This document shows, piece after piece, positions 9,893-20,497 of a stretch of DNA of 64,000 nucleotides. This DNA comes from Bog-756 sp963741055. GTDB taxonomy: Bacteria; Actinomycetota; Acidimicrobiia; Acidimicrobiales; RAAP-2. Position numbers and translations under genes: made by a program. A model generated the notes under the pieces. It had not been told where the DNA came from. It made no database searches and saw only the letters and a list, made by a program, of their open reading frames with translations. How positions within the stretch are numbered: the stretch's first letter is position 1; each line of letters opens with the position of its first letter. Location: positions 1 through 64,000 of the forward strand of contig CAVUGU010000007.1 in the NCBI GenBank assembly GCA_963741055.1, written 5' to 3'.

Positions 9893-10590
9893 CCTGCCGT
9901 GCCGCTCGGTCGGCGAATCAGCCGGCTGGTGCAGATCCCTCGGGCCCCGAGGCCGGCGGCAGGCCTTCTGAGCCAGTGGCAAGGGGGGGTCCCGACGGTG
10001 CTCGAGCCGGGTCCACCGGAACCAACCCCCGGAAAAGTGACTTGGGGCACAGCACGGTCATCTTCGTCGGCGGCGAAGAACGCAACCGCCTTGAAGCCGA
10101 ACGAGCCAGCGATCAAGTTACGCGGAAACGACTGCAGGGCGATGTTGTAGTCGCGGGCACTGGTGTTGTAGTAGCGCCGGGCGTACTCGATCTTGTCTTC
10201 GGTGGCAGTAAGCGTCTCCTGCAGCTGAAGAAAGCTTTCCACTGCCCGTAGCTGGGGGTAGTTCTCAGCTACCGCGAACAGCGAGCGAAGCGCTCCGGAC
10301 AGGGCATTTTCTGCCGGCGCGATCTTGTCGAGATCACCTGTCGCTCCAGCGGTGACAGCGTTGGCTCGGGCTTGAGTGACGGCCTCGAAAGTCCCCTGCT
10401 CGTGAGCGGCGTAGCCCTGCACCGTCGAAACCAGGTTGGGAACAAGGTCATGACGGCGCTTGAGTTCGACGTCGATCTCGGACCAAGCTTCCTGGGTCCG
10501 GTTGCGCTTCTTGACGAGACCGTTGTAGGCCCCCCACAGGCCGAGGGCCAAGACGACAACGATGACAATAACGACGATCAGCACAACCAT
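9820..10590 (-). CDS. lemA: LemA family protein (C-terminus probably frameshifted)
   Basis: A LemA-type protein with one N-terminal transmembrane helix (VVLIVVIVIVVVLALGLWG) followed by the conserved helical domain (ELKRRHDLVPNLVSTVQGYA, then YARRYYNTSARDYN and FPRNLIAGSFGF). LemA proteins are membrane-anchored helical bundles of uncertain function, often encoded with HtpX-like proteases. The start at 10590 removes 18 atypical residues. As sequenced the frame runs on to 9820, antisense into htpX. A seven-G run at 9983-9989 lies just where the normal P/G-rich tail would end. Shifting the frame there gives a short Pro/Ala/Gly tail and a stop at 9918, clear of htpX. I regard that as the true end. 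Confidence 0.85.
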   Translation of the reverse strand: MVVLIVVIVIVVVLALGLWGAYNGLVKKRNRTQEAWSEIDVELKRRHDLVPNLVSTVQGYAAHEQGTFEAVTQARANAVTAGATGDLDKIAPAENALSGALRSLFAVAENYPQLRAVESFLQLQETLTATEDKIEYARRYYNTSARDYNIALQSFPRNLIAGSFGFKAVAFFAADEDDRAVPQVTFPGVGSGGPGSSTVGTPPCHWLRRPAAGLGARGICTSRLIRRPSGTAGQTDCPEAIFSSSAILCSIGGWVS

Positions 10591-10764
10591 TTGGGGTGCG
10601 CCCCTGAGTAGCTGTTGTGACGCGAACTCTATCGGGTATGCCATGAGGAGGCCAGGGGTTGGATCGTCCTGGCCAAGATGGGCGACTCCTGGCGAACCTG
10701 GTGACCAAAATCGGTCACGAGAGCCATCCGGATCAGCGGCGCCGCAGCTCCTCCGGGCGCGCCG

Positions 10765-11391
10765 TCATCGAGTCCTCAAGACCTTTCTCCTTCGTCCCCT
10801 GTCATGAGCCCGCCCGGTGCCGTGAACATCAGTCTGGGCTATCCGGATCATTCCGGTTGGCCCGAATGTCGAGATCCTCAGTACGGGACCGCCCGGGACA
10901 GCTGGGAAAATCGATCGAAGCTCGACTGGGCGCGACCCGCCGGCGAGCTGGATGGCGACTCCTCTCGGCACGAGGACCTCGATCGAACCCCAGGTCCCCA
11001 AACGGAGAGTGATGTCCTGGGAATCCCAGCAGGCTCTTGTGAGATCGACACGGGTGGTACCGACGCCGGTGCTTACGGTCGTATCGGAAGCGAGTTGCCA
11101 GCCCGGACCGAAGCGCAGACCTCCCTCGGCTGCTCGCACGATCAGAGGTATCCGCAACCGCAGCAAGGGTGGTGTAAGTCGGACCAACGGTGGAAGCGTC
11201 ACCATTGCACCGCGGAGTTCGGCGCGGTTGGAGGCGGCAAAGACCTGCTCCAAGACGGCAGAGAAGCGTTCGTACGAAATCGCTCCGTCGCCGAAGAGAT
11301 CTTTGAGTCGGGTTATCGACGCGACGCGCTCGTCTTCATCGACTTCGAGCAGGCACGTTGGTATCGGTGGTTGTGCGCTCATCTCCACCAT
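10765..11391 (-). CDS. DUF1707 domain protein with LiaF-like C-terminal domain
   Basis: A cytoplasmic-looking protein of 208 residues. The N-terminal segment (DEDERVASITRLKDLFGDGA and onward to LEQVF) matches the DUF1707/SHOCT-like helical motif common in actinobacteria. The C-terminal part, with the short beta-strand rhythm of LGTWGSIEVLVPRGVAIQLA, resembles the cell-wall-active-antibiotic-response (LiaF-type) beta domain. Family members are tied to envelope stress only by association. Upstream extension of the frame (to 11637) is antisense to the amidohydrolase and is not used. ATG at 11391 or 11382 could serve as start. Confidence 0.7.
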   Translation of the reverse strand: MVEMSAQPPIPTCLLEVDEDERVASITRLKDLFGDGAISYERFSAVLEQVFAASNRAELRGAMVTLPPLVRLTPPLLRLRIPLIVRAAEGGLRFGPGWQLASDTTVSTGVGTTRVDLTRACWDSQDITLRLGTWGSIEVLVPRGVAIQLAGGSRPVELRSIFPAVPGGPVLRISTFGPTGMIRIAQTDVHGTGRAHDRGRRRKVLRTR

Positions 11392-11453
11392 CCTGATCGT
11401 GTGGGCGGGCTCTTGAGGTTCGAGTGTGAGATGACGGCGGAGTGTGCTCGAGA

Positions 11454-12581
11454 TCATGCAGGGTTGGCCGATCCCAGGAGCTCTCGCATGTTCTCCACAT
11501 AGAAGCGATCCTGGGTCCTCGTGTCGAAGCGGCCCAGATGGGCATCGAAGCGGTCGAAGGGGTCGCGAGTACCTTCGGGATGGGGATAGTCGGTCGAGAA
11601 AAGAAGTAGCTCCGGCCCAACCTGATCGAGGACCCATCCGACGTCGTCCTTTGGGAAGGGCGTGAACTTCACCTGACGTGCGATGTACTCGCTCGCTTTG
11701 AGCCGTAGCGAAGCCAGATCGGGCTCGGTTCGAGCGAACTGCATCGCACCGTCAAGCTTCTTGAGCATGCCCGGAACCCACTCAGCACCTTGTTCGATCG
11801 ACGCGCCTCGCAACCCTGGAAATCGCTCGAAGACACCATCGAGCGCAAGTGCCGAGAGAAAGTTCTCCGGCCAATAGCCGATATTGATGAAGTCCTTGGA
11901 TCGGATGTTCTCTCCCCCTCCGAGGAAGTCCGGTGGCACCGCCCGACCGTTCTCCCGATATCCGGTCGGCACCAGCCGACCCCCGGTCCCGACATGAGTG
12001 ACAAAGGGCACATCGGCCTCCTGGAGGCGGGCCCAGAAGGGATCGAGGGCGACGTGGCTCGGACCCAACTTCTTCGAGGGAGCCCTGGTCTGGACCAAAA
12101 TCGCGCCACAACCGGTCTCCAAGGCGACCTCCAGCTCGTTGATCGCCCGATCGACGTCGGTGAAAGGTATGAGCGGCGCCGCGAGCAACCGGGGATCATG
12201 CGAGCAGAAGTCGGCCAAGGCACGAGTGTGCGCTCGCACCCCGCCGTACAGGAGATCGAGATCGTCAGAGAGGAACTGGCCCGGGGCGAAGGTGGAGAAG
12301 ACGAGCTGAGCATCGATGCCGAACTCGTCCAGCACGGCGCTCCGCTCGGTCGGGCTCCACGCACCGAACGCTTTGTATCCGGTGCCACACAGGTGCTCCC
12401 GATCGGTCGAGCTGCGCCGGGCCACGATGTCGGCGGCCTCCTCGTTGCTCGGCGCCTGAGGATGGGCGAGCGTGCGTAGCCGGTCGCGGATAGCCGGATC
12501 GGCATAGGGACGAAGCCAGTCATTCGGTTCGAGGACATGGCTATCCGCATCGAAGAAGCGCCGCACGGGGACGTCGTTCAC
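11454..12581 (-). CDS. amidohydrolase family 2 protein (TIM-barrel metal hydrolase)
   Basis: A 375-residue enzyme of the Amidohydro_2 family (ACMS decarboxylase/LigY-like), which hydrolyses or decarboxylates carboxylic substrates with an active-site metal. The N-terminal FFDADSHVLEP and C-terminal FSTDYPHPEGT are the family's typical metal/active-site landmarks; an internal THVG supplies another histidine. The GTG start at 12581 is supported by GGAGG eight bases upstream; the open frame extending to 12740 lacks homology-like sequence. The substrate cannot be told. It stands alone on the minus strand. Confidence 0.82.
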   Translation of the reverse strand: MNDVPVRRFFDADSHVLEPNDWLRPYADPAIRDRLRTLAHPQAPSNEEAADIVARRSSTDREHLCGTGYKAFGAWSPTERSAVLDEFGIDAQLVFSTFAPGQFLSDDLDLLYGGVRAHTRALADFCSHDPRLLAAPLIPFTDVDRAINELEVALETGCGAILVQTRAPSKKLGPSHVALDPFWARLQEADVPFVTHVGTGGRLVPTGYRENGRAVPPDFLGGGENIRSKDFINIGYWPENFLSALALDGVFERFPGLRGASIEQGAEWVPGMLKKLDGAMQFARTEPDLASLRLKASEYIARQVKFTPFPKDDVGWVLDQVGPELLLFSTDYPHPEGTRDPFDRFDAHLGRFDTRTQDRFYVENMRELLGSANPA

Positions 12582-12801
12582 GGGTCCTCCTTCCAGCCAG
12601 CGGTCTCCAAGGAGACTACGCCCAGGGTGCCGGTGCTGAAATGTCGTCTTCCCCTGGCTCAAACCTGACCGGCGGGTCTTCGAGGCCCACACGGCCGAAA
12701 CGCCGCACGAGACGTCCCCGAGGACAAGGCAAAGCCGCATTTCAGCCGTAGATCAGGGTTAAGCAGTCGCCCCCTCTTGCCGATATGTAGACAAGGGCGC
12801 C

Positions 12802-15800
12802 GTGGGGGGGACCGTGTCGGCGGTTGAGATTTCGCACTGGGAAACGTCGGACCCGCCGCTCAGGCAAGAGGGCCGGCAGACCACGTCCAAGAATGCCTGG
12901 CGCTGGTTCCTCGCGCTCGAGGGCTTCCTTGCCCTCGTCTACTTTCCGTTCGGGCTCCCTCCTCAGAAGCCCCTGATCTTCGGCTTCCTTCCCTGGATGG
13001 AGTGGAACGGACAGCCTTTCGTGTGGGCGCTGATCGGCTTGTCGGCAGTTGCTGCGATCTTCTACGGCGTCTGGCGGAATCGACCCGAGGCCCCGGTCGC
13101 ATGGTGGTTTCTCGGCGGCGGCGTCCTGCTCTTCATCGCCGGCGACACCATCTACAAGTTCTGGCATCAGATTCTCGGGCAACAGCAGATCCCGTTTCCG
13201 TCGTTCATCGATGCGATCTACATCACCATGTACCCGGTGTTGGCGATCGGTCTGCTTCTTCTTGCGCGCGCGAGTGCCCGGAGGCGACCGCGCGAGTCTC
13301 ATCGACGCGGTCGTGGTCACACTCGGCGTCGGTCTGCTCTCGTGGATCTTCCTCATCGGTCCGAACGTGCGCGCGCCGGGGGGCCTGCTCGCAAGGTTGA
13401 CGGCGGCGGGGTATCCACTCGGCGACGTTCTCGTTCTCGCCATGCTGGCCCACCTCTGGAGCGCCGGCGGCTTCCGCATCCCAGCCGGACGGCTGCTCGC
13501 GATCGGGGCGTTGGGCACTCTCCTCTCGGACACGTTGTACGGCTTGGCCAACCTGCATCCCGCGTGGAACTGGAGCGACGGCAATCCGATCGACCTTGGA
13601 TGGATCCTCTTCTATTCGTGCTGGGGAGCAGCCGCATTGCACCCCTCGATGAGGGAACTCTCGGAGCGACGACCAGCGGTAGCGCCACGGATGACTCGAA
13701 CCCGTCTCGCCCTTCTAGCGGCCGCATCGCTCATTGCACCGTTCGTGCTCCTCATCGAAGCGAGGCTGGGCAATCCGGTCGATGCGCCGGTGGTCGCAGT
13801 GGTAGCTGGTCTGATGTTCGTCCTCGTGCTGATTCGCATGGCGGGCGTCGTCTGGGAGCGAGAACAAGCAGAGACGAGAGAGCAGGTTCTCCGAAAATCG
13901 GCCGCCGAGCTTGTCGCTGCATCTGGCCGGGAGGGGATCAACACGGCGACGATGGCCGGTCTCACTGCGCTGACGTCAGGACAGGTCAGCATCGTCGACA
14001 TCGTGCTGGCAGACTTCGATCCCTCAGGGGGATTGACGGTGGCAGCACGATCGGGCGACGGCTCGGCCGACCTACCGCGCTATCTCGAACTGATTCGAGG
14101 CGACAAGCTGCCCGGTCGTGGTGCCGGTCGACTGGAGACCTGGGTAGTCGACGCACCGCTTTCCGTTAGCGATAGGTCCGACAACGACCTTGCCGGGGAG
14201 GCGATCTTGTGCCAGATCGGACCCGCCGGCACTCCTCACGGACTCATCGCGGCTCGAAGCAAAGGCAAGTTCCCACCGCAACTTCTCGGCTCGATCGAAG
14301 CCCTCGCAGCAGTAGTGGAGCTGGCGGTGGATCGCGAGGCCATGACCGAGATGATCCATGCGCGCAGGAGTGAGGCTCGCTTCCAGACACTTGTACAGAA
14401 TGCATCGGACGTCATCCTGATCATCAGGCCGGACATGACGATCACCTATCAGACGCCTTCCGCCAGACGGACGCTCGGCTATGCGCACGGTTCTCTCGAA
14501 GGGACCCCGCTGACCAATCTGATCCATCCGGACGACGTCGAGCCGGCCCTGGCTCTCATCTCCGGCGTCGCGCTCCGAGAGGGTGCCTCGGTTACCGCTC
14601 AGTGGCGCGTCCACCACGAGAGCGGTTCCTTGCGGTACGTCGAGGTGGTTGCCAAGAATCTCTTGAGTGACCGGGCCGTCGACGGAATCGTGCTCACCCT
14701 GCGGGACGTGAGCGAGCGCAAAGATCTCGAGGAGGAACTCAAACACCAGGCATTCCATGATGCACTGAGCGGTTTGGCCAACCGAGCGCTGTTTCGTGAC
14801 CGTCTCGAACACGCATTGGCGCGGTCAGAACGCTCGAAGGCGTCACTTGCGGTCCTGTTCCTCGACCTCGATGACTTCAAGGTCGTCAACGACAGCCTCG
14901 GTCACGCTGCAGGTGACGCTCTCCTGGTCGAGGTCGCGAAGCGTGTTACCAACTCGCTGCGGAGTGGCGACACCGCAGCCCGGTTCGGCGGAGACGAATT
15001 CGCGATCCTCATGGAGGAGATCGTCAGCACGGACGAGGCATGCGACGTCGCCACCCGAATCCTGACCGATCTCAACGAGCCCATTCAAATCCGGGATCAC
15101 GAAATTCACGTGCGCGCGAGCATCGGAATCGCGTTCAACGCGTCGGGGACGGAGCAGCCTGCCGAGCTCATCCAGGCCGCCGACGTCGCCATGTATTCCG
15201 CGAAGGCACTCGGGAAAGGCCGATACCAGGTGTACAAGCCCGAGCTTCAGATGGCGGTGGTCGAACGGCTCGAGCGGACTGCCGACTTGCAGCGTGCCGT
15301 CGACAACCGAGAGTTCGAAGTGCACTATCAGCCGATCCTCAGTCTCGAAGGGAGCCGCACAGACGGGTTCGAGGCGCTGGTCCGGTGGCGCCACCCCGAA
15401 AGGGGCCTTCTTGCCCCTCTCGAGTTCATCCCGTTGGCGGAGGAGACCGGCCTGATCGTTCCTCTCGGCAGATGGGTCCTCCAAACCTCCTGCTTGAAAG
15501 TCCGCGAGTGGCAAACCCGATTTTTGACCGCCCGCAACCTGAACTTGAACGTCAACATCTCGATCAAGCACTTCCAACACGAGGACTTCATCGATCACGT
15601 GGCGAGTGCTCTCGAAGACGCAGATCTCAACCCCCAGTATCTCGTCCTCGAGCTCACCGAGAATGTGCTCTTGCAGGACTCGGAGTCCGTCATCGAAAAG
15701 ATGCGGGAGCTCAAGAGGTTGGGCGTGTCCTTCGCCATGGACGATTTTGGGACCGGCTACTCCTCGCTCAGCTACTTGAAACGGTTCCCCATCGACATCT

Positions 15801-16079
15801 TGAAGGTCGACAAGGCCTTCGTTGATGACGTCGTCGAGGATGGGGTGCTCGCAAACACCATCATTCAGCTCGGCAACACCTTGAACCTGCAGACGGTCGC
15901 CGAAGGAATCGAAGCAGGCGCGCCAACTCGAGACGCTGCGCCGTTTCGGCTGTCAACTGGGCCAGGGCTTCTATCTCGGGAAGCCGCTTCCGCCGAATGA
16001 GACGGCCGGATATCTATCCGGAAACCGGCAGGTTCCCCCGGTCGAAGACCCACTGCCCGCGGAGGAGACGGTCGGATGA
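12802..16079 (+). CDS. membrane GGDEF-EAL protein (c-di-GMP turnover), two frameshifts
   Basis: Reconstructed across three frames. The N-terminus (12802 to about 13264) and the next segment form an eight-helix-like membrane sensor. It is followed by a GAF-like region, a PAS domain (FQTLVQNASDVILIIRPDMT), a GGDEF domain (ARFGGDEFAIL with an RxxD inhibitory site, RSGD, just upstream) and an EAL domain (GFEALVRWRHPERG, LELTEN, DDFGTGYSSL). Active-site residues of both enzymatic domains are intact, so it could both make and degrade c-di-GMP. The first frameshift is at the GCGCGCGCG tract 13264-13272. The second is near 15917, after which the normal ending GCQLGQGFYLGKPLPP appears in another frame and runs to a TGA at 16077-16079, overlapping the next gene's ATG (ATGA). 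The start could also be the GTG at 12814. Confidence 0.82.
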
Positions 16080-17367
16080 CGACCGGCTTGACACCTGAAC
16101 TCGAAACAAGCGAGTGGGACGGCGAGCTACGGCCGCATTCCGAGGTCGTCAGGAGCGACCACCGTTGGGACGATCTCGAACGGCTTCGTTCCACTCACCC
16201 GATGATGGACGCAGTCATCGACGAGGTCAGGGGCCGTCAGATTCGAATCGGCGACCAGTGGCTTTGCGACTTCGCCTCCTGCAACTACCTGGGGTTCGAC
16301 TTCCATCCAGAGATCATCGAGTCTGTACAACACGAGCTACGTCGCTGGGGCACGCACCCCAGCTGGTCACGACTGCTCGGGAATCCCCGGCTCTACGTCG
16401 ACATCGAGGAGCAGCTCACCGAGCTCCTCGGGGCACCCGACTCACTCCTGCTCCCGACCATCACCATCATTCATTCCGCCGTCATCCCCCTCCTTGCCGG
16501 ACAGGGTGCTGTGATCGTCGACGCCCAAGCGCACAAGACGATCTACGACGGTTGTGTCATCGCCCGTGGCGCCGGAGCGACGTTCCGCCGCATGCGAACA
16601 AATGACCCGGAAGACCTGGAGCAGATTCTTCGCTCCCTCCCGACCGGATGCTCCCGTCTCGTCTGCATGGACGGAGTGAACAGCATGAGCGGTAACGCTC
16701 CCAATCTGCCAGAGTACGTCCGCATCTGCGGTGAGTACGACGCTTTGCTGTACGTCGATGACGCGCACGGGTTCGGAGTCATCGGCGAGGACCCCACCGC
16801 CGAAATGCCGTACGGAAGGCGCGGGAACGGCATCGTTCGCCATTTCGACCTGCCCTACGACAACGTCATTCTGGTCAGTGGCTTCTCGAAATCCTATTCG
16901 TCGCTCCTTGCCTTTCTCGCACTTCCCACTCGACTGAAAAATCACTTGAAGGTCGCAGCGGCGCCGTATCTCTACTCGGGGCCATCTCCGGTCGCCTCTT
17001 TGGCGACAGTTCTCGCCGGTTTTCGCGTCAATGCTGTTGAAGGTGACACATTCGATCGGATCTTTGCGAGAAGACCGCGCAGGTGCTCGATCGGATCCGC
17101 GAGCTTGGTTTGGTGACGCTCAACCGATCAGGACTTCCCATCATCGAGCTCCCCATCGGAGAAGGTGACGAGATCGACAAGGTGGGTCGGTTCCTCTTCG
17201 ATCGGGGAATCTACGTGACCCTGGCTGCCTATCCCCTCGTGCCAAAGTCGCAGGTGGGCTTTCGGATCCAAATGACCGCTGCCAACTCGGACGACGAAGT
17301 CGCCCAACTGAACGAAGTCCTCGGAGACGTCGCTAGCCAATTTCGGATGCAGCGAACATCACCGTGA
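16076..17367 (+). CDS. alpha-oxoamine synthase-type PLP aminotransferase (SPT/AONS-like), frameshifted
   Basis: A PLP-dependent fold-type I enzyme of the family that condenses an amino acid with an acyl-CoA or acyl-ACP (serine palmitoyltransferase, KBL, AONS, ALAS). SCNYLGFDFHPEI near the N-terminus, VDDAHGFGVIG for the cofactor-pyridine aspartate and its histidine, and VSGFSKSYSS for the Schiff-base lysine are all present. The frame breaks near 17063; the remaining C-terminal domain (DRIRELGLVTLNRSGLPIIE to the stop at 17367) continues one frame over. Its ATG overlaps the stop of the GGDEF-EAL gene, so the two are probably translationally coupled. A sphingolipid-like or other amino-lipid product is possible; no partner acyltransferase is nearby. 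Confidence 0.75.
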
Positions 17368-17387
17368 CGTTGTGAAGGGCGAGTCCG

Positions 17388-18808
17388 ATGCCGCTGGTTT
17401 CTCCATTGCGTCGACGCGGATTCCGCCTCTTGTGGATGGGCATGGCGGTTTCGTTGTTGGGAGACGGGATCTTTCTCGTAGCCATCGCCTGGCAGGCGTA
17501 CACGCTCTCGAACCAACCCGCCGCGCTCGCGTATGTGGGAGTGGCCATCTCTCTTCCCCAGGTGCTGCTGCTGCTCGTCGGCGGCGCTACCTCCGACCGA
17601 CTTTCCCGACGAGCGGTCCTCCTTTGGGCTGACGTCAGCCGCGCACTCGCTGTCGGCGCACTGGCGGTAACGGTCACAACGGCAGCACACATCTGTGGCA
17701 GCTATATGTGGTCGGAGGACTCATTGGAACTGCAACCGCTTTCGCCTCGCCGGCGTTCGACGCGATCGTTCCTCAACTCGTTCCCGCGAACGAGCTCACC
17801 CAGGCCAACGCGTTCGAACAGTTTGTCCGCCCGGCAGCCCTCCAGCTCGCCGGGCCAGCAGTCGGTGGGTTAGCCGTCGCGATTCTCCGCCCTGGCGGTG
17901 CTCTGGGGCTCGATGCGATGACCTTCGCGTTCAGCGCACTTTGCGTATCGCGAATGCCACGACTACAACGCGCAGCGACCGCCAAGGGAGTCAAAAGCCT
18001 CAATCGGGATATTCGGGAAGGCTTGCGCTACGTCCGCCACCACGTATGGCTGTGGGGAACATTCCTGTCGGCTGCCCTCACCTACCTGCTCTTCGTCGGA
18101 CCGACCCAAGTACTACTTCCCTACGTGTTGCGGAATTCGTTTCACTATGGAGCTTCTGCCTACGGGTTCGTGCTCGCTTCTGGAGGAATCGGCGCCCTCG
18201 TCGCTGCCCTCCTGATGGGGCGCGCTCGCGATCCCCGTCGGCCCGTGGTCTGGATCTATCTGTGGTGGACGGTTGCCACTCTCGGTATCGCGGGATACGG
18301 AATTGCACGACACTTATGGGGCTTCGTAGTCGCGGCGGTCATCGTCAACGGAGCCGAGGTCTTCGGTGCCGTGGTCTGGGCGACGTTGAAGCAGCGCCGA
18401 GTTCCCAACGCAATGATGGGCAGGGTGTCGAGCATCGACTGGTTCGTGTCCACCGCGTTTCTCCCGCTCAGTTATGCGCTCACTGCTCCAGTGACGCATG
18501 TGCTCGGCGCCCGAACGACCCTTGTTCTTGCGGGGACGGCGGGAGCCGCGCTGACGTTGGGGTTCCTGTTTCTTCCGGGCATGCGGGAGGGGGATGAGGT
18601 GGGGGCGGACACTCTTCCCACGACACCAATGCCGAAAGTACCGCCATCGAAGTGCCGGCGTAGCGTGAGCGGTTCCGTTTCGAAGTCGGCCGAGGATGGG
18701 GGAATCACCACGGATTCCATTGGAGAGTTCGGCGGGTCGCTGCCGTCGAACCGAAGCACCTCCTACTGCAGTGAGTTGGGAGACCATCACGCCCGCCTAT
18801 CAGAGTGA
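17388..18808 (+). CDS. MFS transporter (enterobactin-exporter/EntS-like), frameshifted
   Basis: A major facilitator superfamily carrier with about twelve hydrophobic segments. It begins PLRRRGFRLLWMGMAVSLLG, typical of the EntS/MFS_3 group that exports siderophores or drugs, and the cytoplasmic loop has GGATSDRLSRR. The frame changes near 17700 (within a GGCAGCTATATGTGG context), after which GGLIGTATAFASPAFDAIVP continues the protein. The C-terminal ~65 residues are hydrophilic and low-complexity. It begins 20 bases after the PLP enzyme with GAAGGG upstream, so it is probably in the same operon. Confidence 0.75.
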
Positions 18809-18888
18809 GGGCCGAGCGCGCGTTGAGTAGTGTCGCGCCCCGTGGCTCCAGCACAACTGCAGCGCTCCGTCTGCAACAGCGAGCAGCA

Positions 18889-19701
18889 ATGAGCCAACCG
18901 AACGTGAAACGTCAGCCAAAGCAGAGCCGCGATGAGCTCCGCGCTCTGATGCTCGAGATGGGTCGCCTCATTGTCATCGAAGATGGATTCGGCTTCGGCA
19001 TCGACACCCTCAGTTTCAAAAGAGTCTTCGAGCGTATCGATGCGGAGACCGGTGTGAAACTTTCCAATGCCTCGATCATCCGCCGGGTCTGGGACAACCA
19101 AGCCGACTATCAGGCCGACGTTCTGGCCACCATCGCTGGTCAGGACGCACTCGGAGAATTCGATGAGACCATCCGGGCACTCGCACCTCTACTCGACAGC
19201 CTCGACCTCTCGACTCCAGAGGCGCGTTCGAGATCCCTGAGAGAAGTGTGCCGTGTCGGTGGATCAGCCAACAGTTTCATGCTGCTCGAGTCGCCGAACT
19301 GGTCGATGTGGATTGCAGTGTGGGCAATGGCAACGGCCGACAACGTCGGCAGCCAACAGACCGAGTATCAGCAGCGGATCCGCGCTGCGCTCCTGGAGGG
19401 CTACGAAGGATTCACCACGCTCTGGGAGGGCGGCTATGCGGCCTTGGCGGGCCTTGTGGGCATGCGGGTCAAGGCACCGCTGACGCTCCGCCAATTGAGC
19501 GTTGCCGTGGGTGCGCTTGCCGAAGGGTGCTCACTGCGCCAACACGTCGATCCCCACTTGGGGATGATCCTGCGGCCCACCGGTCCCAACGGCGAAGACC
19601 AGGAGTGGACACTCTTCGCCATCGGCCTGGAAGGTCTCCTCATGCACTTCCTCGAACCAGACCCGAACTGGTCGCCGCCGTCGGCCACGCCTCCGGTGTA
19701 G
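18889..19701 (+). CDS. atypical TetR-like regulator, paralog 1
   Basis: A 270-residue all-helical protein. The N-terminal ~60 residues contain a TetR-like helix-turn-helix in an unusual form: LSFKRVFERIDAETGVKL is followed by SNASIIRRVWDNQADYQADV, with a longer turn than in normal TetR proteins. The C-terminus ends with RPTGPNGEDQEWTLFAIGLE and FLEPDPNW, both shared with three other proteins in this window (30311-31156, 31761-32555 and 32990-33814). The ATG at 18889 matches the start of the paralogs (short basic tail, then SRDELRALM). It is predicted to be a cytoplasmic ligand-responsive repressor. Ligand and operator are unknown; the shared paralog motifs make the family assignment firm, the regulatory role less so. 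Confidence 0.75.
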   Translation: MSQPNVKRQPKQSRDELRALMLEMGRLIVIEDGFGFGIDTLSFKRVFERIDAETGVKLSNASIIRRVWDNQADYQADVLATIAGQDALGEFDETIRALAPLLDSLDLSTPEARSRSLREVCRVGGSANSFMLLESPNWSMWIAVWAMATADNVGSQQTEYQQRIRAALLEGYEGFTTLWEGGYAALAGLVGMRVKAPLTLRQLSVAVGALAEGCSLRQHVDPHLGMILRPTGPNGEDQEWTLFAIGLEGLLMHFLEPDPNWSPPSATPPV

Positions 19702-20497
19702 ATCCGACTCGGTCGGGTTCTCGCGTGAAGACCACCGATATGGCTCAGGTTTCAAAGGCCCGAGTACGGGTGCCGAAGACGTCGGTCTTCCGCTTTGACC
19801 AGGGACAACACATCAGCAATGCCGCCAGCAGGAAGACGAAAGACCGACTGGACTGCGCCGCGGATTCATGCACCGCCGTGATGTCGCTGGTCATTGTGGA
19901 CGCGCTCACCAGGGGAATCACCGGCTGATACCACCAGGCAGAGCCGGGCGGTTCTTAGGTCCTTGCGACGTCTGAACGAAAGCACGCTCGGCTTGGCAGG
20001 AGAGCCCCGCGAATCGACCCCGACGGCAAGGCACCGGGCCGGTGAGCAGTGGGCTCGAAAGCGGACGCGCGCTACGTGTTGGCAGAGAAAAAGAGCTCTC
20101 GCGCCTCACCAGCACTTTCGACTCGTCTACGCGCGGGCCGACCGCGGTGCGTGAGGGTGAATCTGGGCGAGCTCAACACTCCGGTACCTTCATGCTCGAT
20201 TTTGATCGCAGGGGCACCCGCCGGCCGAACTCCTCGAGTCGCGGAGCGATCCTCCCGCATCACGTGAGCGGTGATCGGCGCGTGCCTGCACGAGGAGCAA
20301 CCGACGCAGCAACCACCTGTCACCGGACGTAACACCCGCTAGCACACCCGGCTTGTAGAGCGAGGTCGTACCACCCTTCCAGGTGATCGGCCGGGGCCTT
20401 GAATGCATCGACGTGGGGTCCACCCAACCAGATAGGGGTCAGGTCGCGCAGTTGCGCACCCGACCGGTCAAGGAAATGTCACCCCCACTTTTTTTCA
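19702..20497. other. long gap; possible AAA-ATPase remnant
   Basis: About 800 bases without a confident gene. On the plus strand from about 20042, the frame reads VGREKELSRLTSTFDSSTRG followed by an EGESG, which resembles the start of the ATPase domain of LuxR/adenylate-cyclase-type AAA regulators. The expected GKT loop does not follow, so this is at most a decayed fragment. Two short T/C-rich stretches precede the next gene (T8 at about 20489-20496). Confidence 0.3.

Noticed and set aside
12722..12745. GGCAAAGCC before the GGDEF-EAL gene, considered as a riboswitch fragment.
   Set aside because: No flanking paired elements of the expected type.
19248..19928. 226-codon ORF overlapping TetR-like paralog 1.
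   Set aside because: It lies in an alternative frame of a conserved gene and has the Arg/His-rich composition typical of shadows.
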